Below are positions 32,920 to 44,823 of a DNA stretch of 64,000 bases, one piece after another. The notes beneath the pieces were generated by a model that saw nothing but the letters and a program-made list of their open reading frames with translations, made no database searches and was not told where the DNA came from. Source of the DNA: Anthoceros angustus (lineage: Eukaryota > Streptophyta > Anthocerotopsida > Anthocerotales > Anthocerotaceae); assembly GCA_010909165.1 (NCBI GenBank), contig VJWM01000011.1:620001-684000 (forward strand), written 5' to 3'. Every line of letters begins with the position of its first letter. The stretch's first letter is position 1. The translations under genes and the position numbers were made by a program.

Positions 32920-35214
32920 CTAGCTAGAAGCCATAACTTTGTTCATTGCTTGCTGGACTGCCCGGGCATATGTGTTATACTGGTAAGTCAGTGTAGCCTC
33001 CAACAAATCAGGCAGTGAAGTCGTCGGCTCCCAACCTGCAGCAGATATTCTGGTATCAGCGGGACGAACTTTGCAGAATCATACGGTGACACAAAGCAAT
33101 AGTCTCGATTTCTTACCGAGTTGTCGTTTTATGATTGTCATGTCGGGAATGCGTTTGTCACTGTCATCGTAACCCTCACCATAAAAGTCCTTGGAGCTGA
33201 CGTCCAGAGTTGGCACCTCTGGCTCTGGTTGCTTGCTTACTTTGCAGTAGATCTGCATTCAAACAGATTTAGCCTGAAGTATTCATTCCCCGGCTCCACA
33301 AGGTGCAACAGGGGATCCTCAAGGAGGTACCTTTGTCATAAGGTTTGCGAGCTCTCTCACAGTTGCTTCGTTGTCAGGGTTGCCCACATTGAAAATGTGA
33401 CCGTTTGCTTCCTCTGGATTCTCCTGAAAACTCACAATGTCCAGATAAGGATATGCACAGCTGAAGACATTATCAGGAACGTATGGCAAGTGAAACCAAA
33501 CTGGTTGCTGAACAAAAGGTAGTATGACTAATCTCACAATGATACGCAAGACAGCTTCAATAGCATCCTTGATGAACACAAATGTACGCTGCGATTTTCC
33601 CCCATCGACCAGCTTCAAAGGCTCTCCTCGCATCAAGTTCTGGACAAGGTAATCTGGTTAGAAGCAGGCATAAACAGCATGTATCAGATACAGGACTCAC
33701 GAGGCAGGCAAGGGCATGCTATGGAGCGTACAGTGCTGAAGCAAGCTAGAACTCGTGGCACGCCTTCACTTGGCCCATCCACACCCGGGATGAAGTCCAT
33801 TCGTGGGCCAATCCAATTGAATGGTCTCACTATTGTGAACTTCAGATCATTTTCAGCGCCCTCTGCTGCAAAACCCAAGTGTTCAAGCCACAACTGATCA
33901 GTGGCCCCACACAAATTCCTTCAGAAGCACAGAACACTGATCACAGAAGGCAGCAACTCATACCGTAGATCACACGTTCAATCAACTGCTTTGCACAAGC
34001 ATAAGACCAGCGTTGCTTTTCAATTGGGCCAAAGATGCAAGGAGATGCATCTTCCTTAAGGAGATAAAACCTTTGGTCCTGTTGCAGACCAAAATGCCAC
34101 GCTCAGCCACTGTGCTGATACCAGCTGGGAAGCAAATAAGTAAGAGCTGACTTTGCCAAAAGCTTCATAAACAAAAGACTGAGTGAGCAACAAAGCGCCC
34201 TGTTGGAGTAAGAGCTGCCACTCGACCCTCTGCAAGCCAGAGAATCCAACATGAGAGTTGGAGGGGATCCTTTGTCGTAGTCCACGGTGCTTTACCTTAC
34301 GTAAGGGACTGTCTTCTGGGAGAAAGCTCCCGACAGTCTTGCCATACACCTCACATGTTGAAAAATGGATCAAACGCTTCCTGTGATCTGTACAATGTCG
34401 GACCTGCCCCAAGACATCAGAGCAGGAGTCAGAACTGCTTCCTTACGCTGCAGGCAGCTGACAAGAGACAACAACCACGGTTCCGGATGCTCCATCTCTT
34501 AGGAAGAGAAAAGTTGCAGCTGCGACAACCTCCACAGCAAGGCCAGAGAAAAGTCCTAAAGTCTTACCACTGGCAAGGCATCGTTGAAATTGCTGTAGAT
34601 GGTATCGATAGGTCGAGTATTGTAGTCTGCTGGCGTGCAAATAGCAGCCAAATTAACAGTCTGAAGCACAAGGCTATTCAGTAAGTACGACGAACCACAC
34701 ACTCGCAAACACAGCGCAGCAGTCAGAGTAGCAACGACATCACGATCATGCAGCTAGAACATGCAAGGCCACTGTGCTGACGCCTCGAAGCCGTGCTAAA
34801 CATATCCAAGCGCCAGATCGCAGTCCGAGCGATCTTGCACTTTCAGCGACTGAGCACACCCCTCGATTGCTTGCTAGAACAAGAACACAAGCCTACAGCT
34901 AGACAGTAGATGACGTTTTAAGCTCATGAAAGAGGATGAAGGATCCTAACCACGTCCGCCTTCTTCACGAGCCCCTCCAAACGAGGATCCTGCTTGATGT
35001 TGAGCTTGTAAAATTCAATACGTGCACTCCACGGTTTGGAAGGATCAAGCAGATGCTGAATCTTGTCGCTGTAGACATCAATGGCTATTACTTGGTGCTC
35101 TGTCTCCAACATAAGTCTCTCACACAGGTGCGATCCAATAAAACCTCCGGCGCCAATGATGCACAGCTTCAGAGGTTTGATCTCCCTACCCTGAAGATCA
35201 ACTCGAGCAGCCAT
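32920..35214 (-). CDS. AXS: UDP-D-apiose/UDP-D-xylose synthase
   Basis: Nine exons: 35214-34951, 34660-34568, 34403-34296, 34078-33964, 33865-33732, 33639-33538, 33423-33331, 33252-33117 and 33035-32920. All are GT-AG with consistent phases, giving 386 residues, the usual length. The cytosolic extended-SDR enzyme decarboxylates UDP-glucuronate to UDP-apiose and UDP-xylose, for rhamnogalacturonan II and apiogalacturonan. The NAD-binding loop is GAGGFIGSHLCE near residue 24. The active-site block is STCEVYGK and the catalytic Tyr/Lys pair lies in WSYACAKQL. FTIVRPFNWIGPRMDFIPG and GGKSQRTFVFIKDAIEAV are conserved. It ends QAMNKVMASS. The 5' flank is CT-rich on the coding strand, with a GA run at 35896-35912. 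Confidence 0.96.
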
Positions 35215-36607
35215 GCCTGCTGCGCGAGAGCTGAGCTGGAATTGAGAGGGGGCGAGGAGAAATTGGCAAATGCGCGGGAAATTTTGGCAGAGCAGAAAAG
35301 CAATGGCTTCCTGGAAGGCAATGTGTCGTCCGGACAAGGGCAACGGCGTGGGAGGAAGCGGAACACAAAACCTGGCCCCTTCGTACGGGAGAACCAGCAG
35401 CAGCAGCCGTGGCCGGGCGATTCAAAAACAAAGGGAGCCGAGCGATGGATAGCCTCCGGCCCCGCGGAGGAGAAGAGGGAATTGAGCAACAGCGCAAATT
35501 GACGCCGGGCACTGACTCCAATGCTATCCCGCAGCAACCACAAGACGCAGCGAGGAAGACATGAAGAGAGAAGCAATGCAGCAGGACAAGGACAAGGCAC
35601 ACGGCGCAGCTGTGAGTTGAGGAGAGACAGGCGGATGACAGCCGTCCAACGTGTTGCAGAAAGTAACCAGCCAGAGGAGCAGCAGCTGCGACCACTCGAG
35701 GTCAATGCGCGGAGGGTCAATGCAGGGCAGGCATGGCGGCGGGAGGCGACGAGCAGATACTTGAGGCGGAAGGGGCAGCCCTCGGACACTGAAAGCTCCA
35801 GGACACAGCTGCTGCTGCGGCAGCCATACCTTGTGCGGTTTCCAGAGTGCAAGCAGCGTTAAGCTTGGCTGGCATACCGCAAGCTCAACAGTGAGAGGAG
35901 AGAGAGAGAGCCCGAGCTAGAGCACGAGACGGCCAGACACATTACTAGGTAGCCATTCTAAGCGATTTGGCATTAAATGTTATCAGAATTCACGGGAAGA
36001 GTCTTGCATGTCCCTCTCTGAGGTGTTTGCTTTGTCTCACTTTGAGTTGTAGTAATCGTAATAGCAATTGTAGCAGCTTGTATGCAAAACATGTAGCCCT
36101 TGACTATTTCGGCTTATGTACACTCATTGATGGGATATTAGATTTTACTTAATTTAGAGGACCTTGAAGGACCTTACAATAGCAAAGATAATTGACTGCA
36201 AACCCTTACAACAGGGGCTTTGCAGCAAAAATCATGTATGAGGCAGCCATGAGGGCCAGTTTTCATGTAGTTTAGGCCGTCAACAAGAAAACACTTTCCT
36301 AACACCGACATGGGTATTCACATGCTTATGGCCATCATATGGTGACTGGTATTTATCAATCTTAAAATTCAATTCACTGCCAATTTCAAAGTATCATTAT
36401 ATCGAGCACTTCCATTCACTTTAGATTCGCAATTAGGCCTCCGCGGCCATCCCAAATTAGTTGTAGCTCATTGTTTGTAAATTCAAACCCGGCTCCCTCC
36501 CACGTCGGTTTCACTAGCGAACTAAACAAAGTGATGTTGCTTATGGAAGCTCGGGCCGAGCCCGGACTCATGAAAACTAGCGCTAAAGGTCTAACAAGAG
36601 CACGCCA

Positions 36608-36833
36608 TTTTGCGGGTGAGACAACAAAGATCATATACTAATCAACCCCTAAGAACCTTACAACAACAGTCCTCTTTGCATGTGAGACTACAGAGACCAT
36701 ATATCATGTAGCTCCTAAAGGCCCTATTTGCATGTGAGGCAACAGAGACCATATATCAGGCAGCCCCCAAGGGCCCTATTTGCGTGAGAGACAACAAAGA
36801 CCATACACCAGGCAGCCCCTATGGACCTTGCAA
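36608..36833 (+). repeat. Tandem repeat of about 52 bp, four diverged units
   Basis: Units contain the core 'gaggcaacagagaccatatatcaggcagcccccaagggccctatttgc' in varied form, starting near 36608, 36679, 36731 and 36784. The middle two are most alike. Non-coding. Confidence 0.65.
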
Positions 36834-37456
36834 TAGCAGTCCAGATGGACTAAGCTTGGACATCACTCCAAGCTTGCCAGCCCTTAAGAGCTTTGCATTA
36901 GCAGTCCAGATGGACTACTAGAACATCACTCCAAGCCCCTTTGGGCTGTTGTTATAATTTGGCTAAATGCCGAATCCGGCAACACTCTATTCGTGATAGT
37001 TAAGGCTAGATTTAAGGATAAGTCTTTGAGCCTAAGAGAACTGTTTATGGACTTAGGACAAGTTTGGTTTAAGTCCGTTGGGGTGTAATCTTTTGTTGGA
37101 TTTATGTTTTGAATGTTTAGGCTAAGGATCGATGTGGTTTGTGAGATGTTGTTCTCACTTCAAGGCAAAGCACAGACAACCCTTCACTCATACGCAACAA
37201 AAATTTAACATACTCTGACAACACTGGCCAGGCTTCCTCAAAATCCTTCCACCACTTTACCAAAAAAAATGTAATACATAACCCTGCGATCCCTGGGACT
37301 GATATAGGCGAACTGTTGGCAAAAGCTCCTTGCTCTAAATCTCTAGCCACATGGAGCACTTAAAGGAGGAAGGGGTGCATGAGAATGCAACTACCCAGCT
37401 TGCAACTAAAGCTCACACATGTACCAATTTGACAACACCACTAATCAACCAAGCAC

Positions 37457-37681
37457 TCTTTCCAACGAGCTCATGGGCGGGCAAATAGGGGGCAGTGGGG
37501 GTGACAACTACACACGCTGGTAGGACGTGACAAGGAGCTGGTTGATACTCTCCGCTTGAGAAAACATGCTTTCCAACGAGCTTCATGGGCAGGCGAATAG
37601 GGGGCAATAGGGGTGAGACAACTACACACGTTGGTATAACGTGACAAGGAGCTGGTTGATACTCTCCTCTTGAGAAAACAT
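37457..37681 (+). repeat. Tandem repeat of about 112 bp, two units
   Basis: Both units run from 'ctttccaacgagct' to 'ttgagaaaacat' (about 37469-37568 and 37570-37681). They share 'acgtgacaaggagctggttgatactctcc'. A few substitutions and short indels separate them. Non-coding. Confidence 0.7.
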
Positions 37682-38214
37682 ATGCAGCTCTTGGCTTTAT
37701 ATCACAGCTTGGGAAGGATCACAACTTGCTTGGGTTATCGAGTTGATCCTCTTACATAAATCCTGTCTTCCCAAATTATCTCGTTTCCCGATGAGCACTT
37801 GTTGTTTTAGTAAGACAACGTTGACCACCTCCTCGTATGTTTGTGAGGCGGCTTTGCTTCACAGCTGGCACACCCTAGGCCATGCATCCTGGGCCTGTAG
37901 ATCCTCTGATCAAGACAAGGAACTTACCCATTAGACACGGGAGCCCAAGTCAACATCTAATAAATCCTTTCTTCATCTTCTTTCTGCAAGCTTCCTCAGA
38001 AGTTGTACAAGAATGTATGGAATTATTCCTTGGATAAATAACACATAATACTGAGTAGTTTTATAATCAGTTACATTCAGAATAACTGTTTGACACTTGT
38101 ATAAATATGTAAGTTGTGCAGTAAAGAAGAACCGCTTCTCATTTTTGTCGCTCACCTTCATTCCCGTCTCTCATGTGCTTGTTCCATGTACCATGAAAAT
38201 CTTTAAGTTGGAGA

Positions 38215-38520
38215 GTCATGCAGAAAGGCTAGAATGATGCTCTCCCGGTTGTGTAGCCTCGTCTTGATGAGTGCAGTGAACGTGCTGAAGGATGAGTTCG
38301 AAATCAACACCTACAGGCTTTTCCGAAAGGTTCAGCATCTTGAACGATGCAAATGCTAGAGCTGTCAGATAAAGCAATTTTGTTCCAGCATCTTTGTTGT
38401 TGTGCAGATCGTGCATAGCCTTAACAGAGAAGCCTACCTGGACACCCAGAGCTGCAGCACGCTAGGAGTTGGTGGTTAGGGAAACCTTGATTCCCATGAA
38501 TATACAAACACAACTATTTT
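38215..38520 (-). pseudogene. Truncated copy of the 43.4-44.8 kb gene, exon 4 only
   Basis: The minus-strand reading MHDLHNNKDAGTKLLYLTALAFASFKMLNLSEKPVGVDFELILQHVHCTHQDEATQPGEHH corresponds to MHDLYGSKDDGTGLPNPAALASASLKMLNLSEEPTGADFDLVLLHVHGTHQDEAAQPGEHH in exon 4 of the gene at 43425-44823. The similarity extends upstream into intron 3 ('agttgtgtttg'), where the splice acceptor has become 'gtat'. It is therefore a DNA-level, not a retroposed, duplicate. Only about 300 bp survives, and nothing matches on either side. Confidence 0.85.
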
Positions 38521-40167
38521 CGGATCATACGGAGATACTTCTTGATCGTCAACACAAATACATCTTCCCGCAACAAGACTTCTCCTACAAATACATTCTC
38601 CTTCAAGATTTAAATCCATGCAAGAAATCCCGATACAGACGCAACAATTTAAAGCTGGTGAGCGCGTTGTTGAATATGCCAACAGGGTCTAAGCATTTGT
38701 TTCAGCCCTAAACAACCTCACCTAAACTCATTCCACCAGAATCGTATAACCATACCTTGCTCAAGAAATTGCAAGTTCAACCCACCCAATAAGCAAGGAG
38801 GTCAGCCAAGCAATCTACATATTCCACACAAGATTGACGAACTGAGTCAAGCTTGCTACTCTACAATAAATCCCGCCAGGGTGGCCAAGCTGTTAGATGT
38901 GGGGATGGCTCTAGGGGCCAGCCTGCTTTGGACTGACATTCAAACCAGATGAGTTCAAACCTAACCTGCAATACTACTTAGGGGTCATAACAACTATACT
39001 TTTTTTTGTAAGTCGGATGCTACGATTTCTACATCTTTCAGGTATGCATTCAAACAGACATGCTGACACCACCAAATATTGCTGATGCTGGTATTGATGC
39101 TGCCTTGTAGAACAAGGAAAGACAAGTTGATGCTCTACTCCTTAACCTCTAGCAATTTGACCTGCACACTCATGGGTCAACTCAGTGTGTACAACGGCTG
39201 CACCTGCAATTGAAAAACAAGACTCTGATGATTAATACACGAACACTCGATGACATGTTACATCGGACTCCGGACTATAATGTGAAAGAATAGTGTGAAA
39301 AAGGTAGCCCCAACACACACACGAAATGCTGAAGGAAGTAGAGAGGGACAATAACTATATGACCTTCTGCTTAGGTTTGGCTCAACAGCCTAATATATTT
39401 ATATATCTTCCATGCCTTCCAAGGCCATCCGCTACAACCAGATGAGGGCGAGGCCCTCCACACAATTCCCCTATCGCATCCATCATTTCCTATTCTCACG
39501 GCTTTAGGCCAAAATCAACATATATTTGAATTCAAATGAGCGGGCATCCTCTTGGCTCGTTCTTGCTCCCATCCACACATGTCCTCTATGTTCCAGCTTC
39601 TTGGCTGCTGTTATTGATCATTTTTCCTGGTTTATTCAATAAAAAACCTTATTTTATAAACCAAAAACAAAAGTTATACACAACACCTTGGGTACGTAGC
39701 CTACTTAATAAAGCTTGGTAGCGTATGTAGATATGTTCATGTATGGAAGCGAAGGTGTGCGTGATGAGGTGGGCACAGAAGAGTGAAGGAGAGAGAGAAA
39801 GCAGGCCGCGCGCCCCATCCTTTTATTCGCCGACTACAATACATACTTCGCTTCTTTCTTCTGCGACCTCCGTCTCCGTCTCCGCCTCCGCCTCCGCCTC
39901 CTCATCTGCACCTGCCTGCTGCTTGCAGCCTGCTGCTGGTGCGTCCTGCGGGTTGCGCTCCCTTGTGCTCGGGCCGTGCTGGCATCCATGGCGGTAGGGC
40001 ACCACCGCCGCCTGCCGCGTGCCGCGCAACAGCTCTGCGGGTTCGGTTCTGCTCTCTGAGGTTGGCCTCCAATTCATCGCTGCAACTCCTCCGGAATTGG
40101 CCTGCCCGGGGGGATCCCCACTGAATCCCTCAACAATTGTCGAGGAGTACGAGGCCACGGTGTCACC
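38521..40167. other. Intergenic region and 5' leader of the E2 gene
   Basis: 38.5-39.7 kb is AT-rich with no supported ORF. From about 39.75 kb the sequence is GC-rich and includes a CCGCCT/CCGTCT microsatellite (39869-39902) just upstream of the ubiquitin-conjugating enzyme. It is probably promoter and 5' UTR. Confidence 0.4.
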
Positions 40168-41761
40168 ATGTCGTCTCCGAGCAAGCGGCGGGAGATGGAT
40201 GTCATGAAATTGTGAGTTGCGGGGCTTTTGAGGTTAAAGTTTGCGCTGTCACGTCAAAATGGCTCTGCCTTCCTGCTACCGGCACGCTTGCTGCTCCTAA
40301 TTGCCGCACTCGGGGCCTGGGAGCGACTGCTTGGTTGCTTGCAGCTCTCCTGTCTGTTGTTGGATGCGTGGCTGCCTTCTCAGGGCGCTCGTCCATGTGG
40401 CAGGATGATGAGCGACTACAAGGTGGAGATGGTGAATGATGGCATGAGTGAATTCTACGTCGAGTTCCATGGCCCACGTGACAGTACGTTGGTTTAAACT
40501 ATTTTAGGACTTTGTGGCCGGAATGGATCTGTGAAACCCTCAGGGGACGCTTGTCCGACCTGTGTTTTCTTGTTCCTGTCTTTTTTGTGAGCGTCTGTTT
40601 CTGCCCTGTTTGTTGGTGGATGTTTGGGAAATGTGGTGAATGCTGTTTGGGACCGAGTAGAGAGTGTACCCCCCTCCCCCCTCGTCTTGGCGTATGCTAA
40701 TTTGTTAATACTGCAGGTCCTTATCAAGACGGCACTTGGAAGATTCGAGTCGAGCTGCCTGAGGCCTACCCTTACAAGTCCCCGTCCATTGGTTTTGTGA
40801 ACAGGATCTATCATCCCAATGTGGATGAGATGTACGTCGTTTTCTGAACTTCTGTTTGTACTCTCAACCTGCTGGGCAGCTCGTGTGGCGCTTAGACTTA
40901 GGAGGGTTGTCTGTGTGGCTTGCCATTTCCCTCAGTATGAGTGTGACGACTCTGAGCTTCTGCCTTTCATGGTGTGATATTGGGGGGAGCGAAAGTAGGG
41001 TGGGATGCTTCCTGTTACTCTACAAAAGAATGGGGGCCTGCCTGCTCGGAATTGTGTTGCTAGTTGATAATATGAGCCGGGGTCTTGTGATCCTGGTGAA
41101 ACTAGACACAACAAGCGTGCACTGTTAGGTCATCGAGACTGCCGTGCCATCCTTCTGAAATGGTGTGGATTTTCCATCCTTAAGGACGTTGAGTTGAAGG
41201 GCTCTCTCTGTGCTGTGCATGGTGGTCCATGCAGGTCGGGCTCTGTATGCTTGGATGTCATCAACCAAACCTGGAGTCCTATGTTTGGTGAGGCATCTTT
41301 TTGATGTCACCTTTTGTAGTATTTGTAATCATGTCGGTAGTTGGCAGTTGTTTTTGCCAAGAGTTTCTTGGGTCCTTCTGAGGCTGTCGCTTGGTTTCAT
41401 TTGCAGATTTGATCAATGTCTTTGAAGTGTTTCTACCCCAGCTTTTGCTGTATCCAAACCCGACTGATCCATTAAATGGAGAAGCTGCAGCTCTTATGAT
41501 GAGGGATCGTGAGCACTACGAACAGAAGGTTAAAGGTAACATGTTCGCCTTTGAAGGGCACCGCTGTTGCCTGGATTGTTGCCACTTGCGGCTGGTGACT
41601 TGGGGTTGCTGGCTGTTCGGGTGTTTGCTCCCGCAGAATATTGCGAGAGGTATGCAAAGGCAGAGGATGCTGGAGGGCAGCCTGAGGAAGATACCAGCGA
41701 CGAGGAGGGGAGTGATGAATACAGCAGTGACGAAGAAATGGCTGGTCATGCAGACCCTTGA
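40168..41761 (+). CDS. Ubiquitin-conjugating enzyme E2, UBE2H / plant UBC4-6 type
   Basis: Six exons: 40168-40211, 40404-40483, 40717-40831, 41235-41287, 41407-41535 and 41637-41761. All are GT-AG and in phase, giving 181 residues. The N-terminus [16 protein letters not shown] is characteristic of the UBE2H group. The UBC fold shows the HPN motif in [11 protein letters not shown] and the catalytic Cys in [13 protein letters not shown]. The tail after [14 protein letters not shown] is acidic ([18 protein letters not shown]), as in UBE2H and yeast Ubc8. The enzyme carries ubiquitin from E1 to E3 ligases in the cytosol or nucleus. Confidence 0.96.
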
Positions 41762-42188
41762 ATGATCCCCTTGTTTCTGTCCGTCGAGGAATTAGCTCAC
41801 ATAGAGTCTGTGGTAATAATCATTTTCAGGCTGCTGGCAAGCATCCTCTCTTCAGACAAGCTGGGTTGCTGGGATTGAACAAGTACAGTGAATAAGCCAG
41901 CTTTGTGAAGATGGTCGGATTCTTTGCTTCACGAGCCCAATTGTACATACCATTTCGGGCTGGGATAAACTGTGGCATCTGAACTTACCATTCTTTTCAT
42001 AACCATGTTAGCGCATTGTAGGTATCTTGCTTGCCCAGGCTTCCTTGGCAAGTAGGTGCTGTCAAGATCCTTAGGTTAATGGGAAACGGTTGTGAGGATC
42101 TAAACGGTCTTGGTGATTTGTTGATTTTCATGTCTTGCTTTGAGAGGAGCATGTAGAGACGAATGCAACCACCAACCGGAGAGTCAGT
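41762..42188. other. 3' UTRs of two convergent genes
   Basis: About 430 bp between the E2 stop and the methyltransferase stop. The E2 (plus) and tRNA methyltransferase (minus) converge here. No other ORF or repeat was seen. Confidence 0.5.
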
Positions 42189-43115
42189 TCAAAGCCTTGT
42201 GTAAAGCAGTCGGTACATGGTTTCCCCCGCAGCCAGAGCATGCATTTCTCGCTCGGTGGGAATCCCTATGGGGTTGTCCCGCAGCCAGCCATTTTCATGG
42301 GCACAAGCGGGATCACCCTCATGGGCAGCACGGATTGCAACTCCAAGCAATTCATCAAACTGCTGCCTCATGTCCTCCGCCACCTCCTTCACATCAGACT
42401 GCACGAAAATGTGGCCTCCAGGTGCCAGATGCTTCACGATGGCATCGACCAGCGGCTTCTGCACAATCCGCCTCTTGTGATGCCGTTTCTTGAAGTGCGG
42501 ATCCGGGCACAGGATGGAAACTCGCGTGACCGAGCCGGGGTAGGCAGACAGAATGGAGTCCAGCATGAACGTGGCATTCGCAAGCATGAAATGAACATTT
42601 CTCAGGTGCAGTTCCTGAGCCCACATCCTGGATCTGTCCACCAGCTTCTCCCGCACATCGAGCCCCAGAAAATTGAGGGATTCCGGATTCCGCTTGGCCA
42701 GCATCATGACAAACCTCCCGCTCCCGCACCCTATGTCCACAGCCAGCGGGAGTGCAGGATGGTCATACACTTGCTCCCACCTGGGGGGAGTCACCGGAGC
42801 CATGAGCTTGGCCTGGAGGGGATTCACATGCTGCCTAACCCTCACCCTCCCGACATGATCCGCAATCCCCTTGATATTCAGCTCCGCAAAGGGATCCTCT
42901 GCCTCCTCGGCATCCGTTTCGCCCACGGCCAAGCTCTCTCGCACCGCCTTGCTGCATAGCTTGCTCCCCCGTGAGTGGATTGGAGGAAACGCCAACCGAG
43001 GGGTCAGCTGCAACAGAGACGACACCTGCTCCCTCTTGGCCTTCACCAAGTGCCAAGCCGGATTCCCGAGCTGTCCCCCACAGCCGTGAGACACCAGTAG
43101 CCTTGCCACTGCCAT
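42189..43115 (-). CDS. tRNA (guanine-N7-)-methyltransferase, TrmB family
   Basis: A single uninterrupted ORF. The start at 43115 (MAVARLLVSHG) is preferred because it opens a Ser/Arg/Leu-rich plastid-like leader; an in-frame Met lies at 43178. The SAM-binding motif I is LAVDIGCGSGRFVMMLAKRNP, followed by FLGLDVREKLV. The TrmB signature is PDPHFKKRHHKRRIVQKPLVD, and the family C-terminal block ENGWLRDNPIGIPTEREMHAL is intact. The enzyme makes m7G46 in the variable loop of tRNAs; the leader and bacterial-type TrmB fold suggest plastid or mitochondrial location. Divergently transcribed from the gene starting at 43425. Confidence 0.93.
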   Translation of the reverse strand: MAVARLLVSHGCGGQLGNPAWHLVKAKREQVSSLLQLTPRLAFPPIHSRGSKLCSKAVRESLAVGETDAEEAEDPFAELNIKGIADHVGRVRVRQHVNPLQAKLMAPVTPPRWEQVYDHPALPLAVDIGCGSGRFVMMLAKRNPESLNFLGLDVREKLVDRSRMWAQELHLRNVHFMLANATFMLDSILSAYPGSVTRVSILCPDPHFKKRHHKRRIVQKPLVDAIVKHLAPGGHIFVQSDVKEVAEDMRQQFDELLGVAIRAAHEGDPACAHENGWLRDNPIGIPTEREMHALAAGETMYRLLYTRL

Positions 43116-43424
43116 TGTCACAACCGGTGGCACGTGAAGCTCATCCCATCCAGCCCTAAAACGCCATTGCATCAGCACATACCACTGAACATTTTGTCAT
43201 AGCTGGTGGGAAGATCGGGAAGTCAGGAATCACCTCGCGGCAAGCATTCATGTAGCCTAAAAGTTTGCATCCTATTTCCGCCCCATCCAGCCTAACAACT
43301 TGCATGGTGGATTTGATGAGCTTAACATTGTTAATACTTTCCGTAATTTGGGCACTTGCCTCCACCGCTTCGACACGAGGCAGATTTGAGCTCCCGGCTG
43401 AGACCCAGCAGCACAGCTTGTAAG
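43116..43424. promoter_or_regulatory. Shared bidirectional promoter interval
   Basis: The starts of the TrmB-family gene (minus) and of the unknown-function gene (plus) are only about 310 bp apart, head to head. No TATA box is evident. The region must hold both promoters and 5' UTRs. A 69-codon minus ORF in it (43156-43365) has no recognised motif and is not called. Confidence 0.5.
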
Positions 43425-44823
43425 ATGGCTGACAAACCAGCTCGTGCTCTGCTCATCTATGGCGATGGACTGGCGGGAGTTCTGGGGTCTGAGCACACCA
43501 ATCTTCATGCTCTGGCATCAGTAGGATCTTGTGGGTTTCTCGTGCTTCGAACAACTGGTTCATCAGGTTGGGATGGATTAGCCCTGTCCTGTCCTGTCCT
43601 TTGTGCGGCCACTGGAAACATGTGATGACCTAAAATTGATGTCCACCAGAAGTCGAGGAAGAGCGTGTGCTCGAGGAAATGGCACAACTTCTTGACGTAC
43701 AGGAGGTTTATTCGGTGAAGACCCGGCTCAGCTGTCTTTGTTGTGGGTCAGTCACACTGGTAGCTTGAAGCTCATGGTGGAGTTTTCTTGCTTGTAGGAT
43801 ACTGCAAAAGCCGAAGATCTTGCTTCTTCTGGAGAAAGAAGCAATGCAGACAGTGACATGCCTTCCCTTTCTCAGAAGTGCGTTTCCGCATAATTTAGGA
43901 ATGCTGCTTTGCTCGCTGTCGGATGCCGAATTGTTGTGCATTTGAGTGACAGTTGTGTTTGCAGATTCATGGGAATCAAGGCTTCCCTGATCACCAACTC
44001 CAAGCCTGCTGCAGCTCTGGGTGTGCGGGCAGGCTTCTCTGTGAAGGCTATGCACGATCTGTACGGCAGCAAAGATGATGGAACAGGACTGCCTAATCCG
44101 GCAGCTCTGGCATCTGCATCGTTGAAGATGCTGAACCTTTCGGAAGAGCCTACAGGTGCTGATTTCGACCTTGTCCTTCTGCACGTTCACGGCACTCATC
44201 AAGACGAGGCTGCACAACCGGGAGAGCATCATTCTAGCCTTTCTGCAGCACAGGGGCTTGCCTGGGTGGATAACCTGGTTGGGAAATTGACAAAGCTCTC
44301 ACAACCAGGAACAAAAGCTTCGAACCATTTGTATCTTGCTGTTGTCCTGGGCTATTGCTCGCAGAATTTCTCGGCCAACGAACATCCATCACTGACATCT
44401 ATAGCGAGCTTCCCTGAAGAGCTTTCCAAGTTCCGCCCAAGGCAGAGCTACACAGTCAAGGGCGGGCATTATGTGGAGGACATCAGGTGAGTCCCCTTCT
44501 CCGCCACATTGGTGATGCATTTTCACTCACTCACCTTGCCTGCTGAAGCCTAGTACAATGTCGGTGCAGGCAGCAATCTCCCTTGCTCGTGGTGCAGCAT
44601 CTGAATGCAGTTACACGCCGTGACGAAGCCAAGAGCTTCAGCTTCCAGGAGTTCAGCAAGGTAAACCTACTTCACATGAGATAAAAAGTGCTCAAGCAGC
44701 ATCACACACTTCTAAGGTGTTCATTTCCGTTTGCAGCACGGAGGGAATCTTGCCATTCTTGCAGACCGATTTCTTCATGAGGTGGCATTTAAGCTTTGGA
44801 AAGCCCCGAAATATGGTGCATGA
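43425..44823 (+). CDS. Conserved plant protein of unknown function
   Basis: Six exons: 43425-43557, 43650-43705, 43798-43877, 43965-44486, 44570-44660 and 44737-44823. All are GT-AG with matching phases, giving 322 residues. It starts MADKPARALLIYGDGLAGVLG and ends HGGNLAILADRFLHEVAFKLWKAPKYGA. The middle has FMGIKASLITNSKPAAALG and PRQSYTVKGGHYVED. The splice and phase coherence, and a 300-bp decayed copy at 38.2 kb, show a real gene. I recall uncharacterised plant proteins with the same C-terminal block, but I cannot name a biochemical activity. No signal peptide or TM segment is evident. Confidence 0.85.

Larger units (their letters stand above)
35215..38214. other. 3-kb intergenic region with minisatellites
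   Basis: The first 700 bp is the GC-rich 5' flank of the AXS gene; overlapping ORFs on both strands there look like compositional artefacts. Beyond 35.9 kb the sequence becomes AT-richer and contains two tandem-repeat tracts (listed separately) and a duplicated 'gcagtccagatggacta' (about 36838 and 36902). No protein motif was found. Confidence 0.45.

Noticed and set aside
35169-35852. 227-codon minus-strand ORF upstream of the AXS start
   Set aside because: Runs through the AXS 5' flank and overlaps exon 1 in another frame. Low-complexity Ser/Cys/Arg text gives no support.
42240-42959. 239-codon plus-strand ORF
   Set aside because: Antisense shadow of the TrmB-family methyltransferase.
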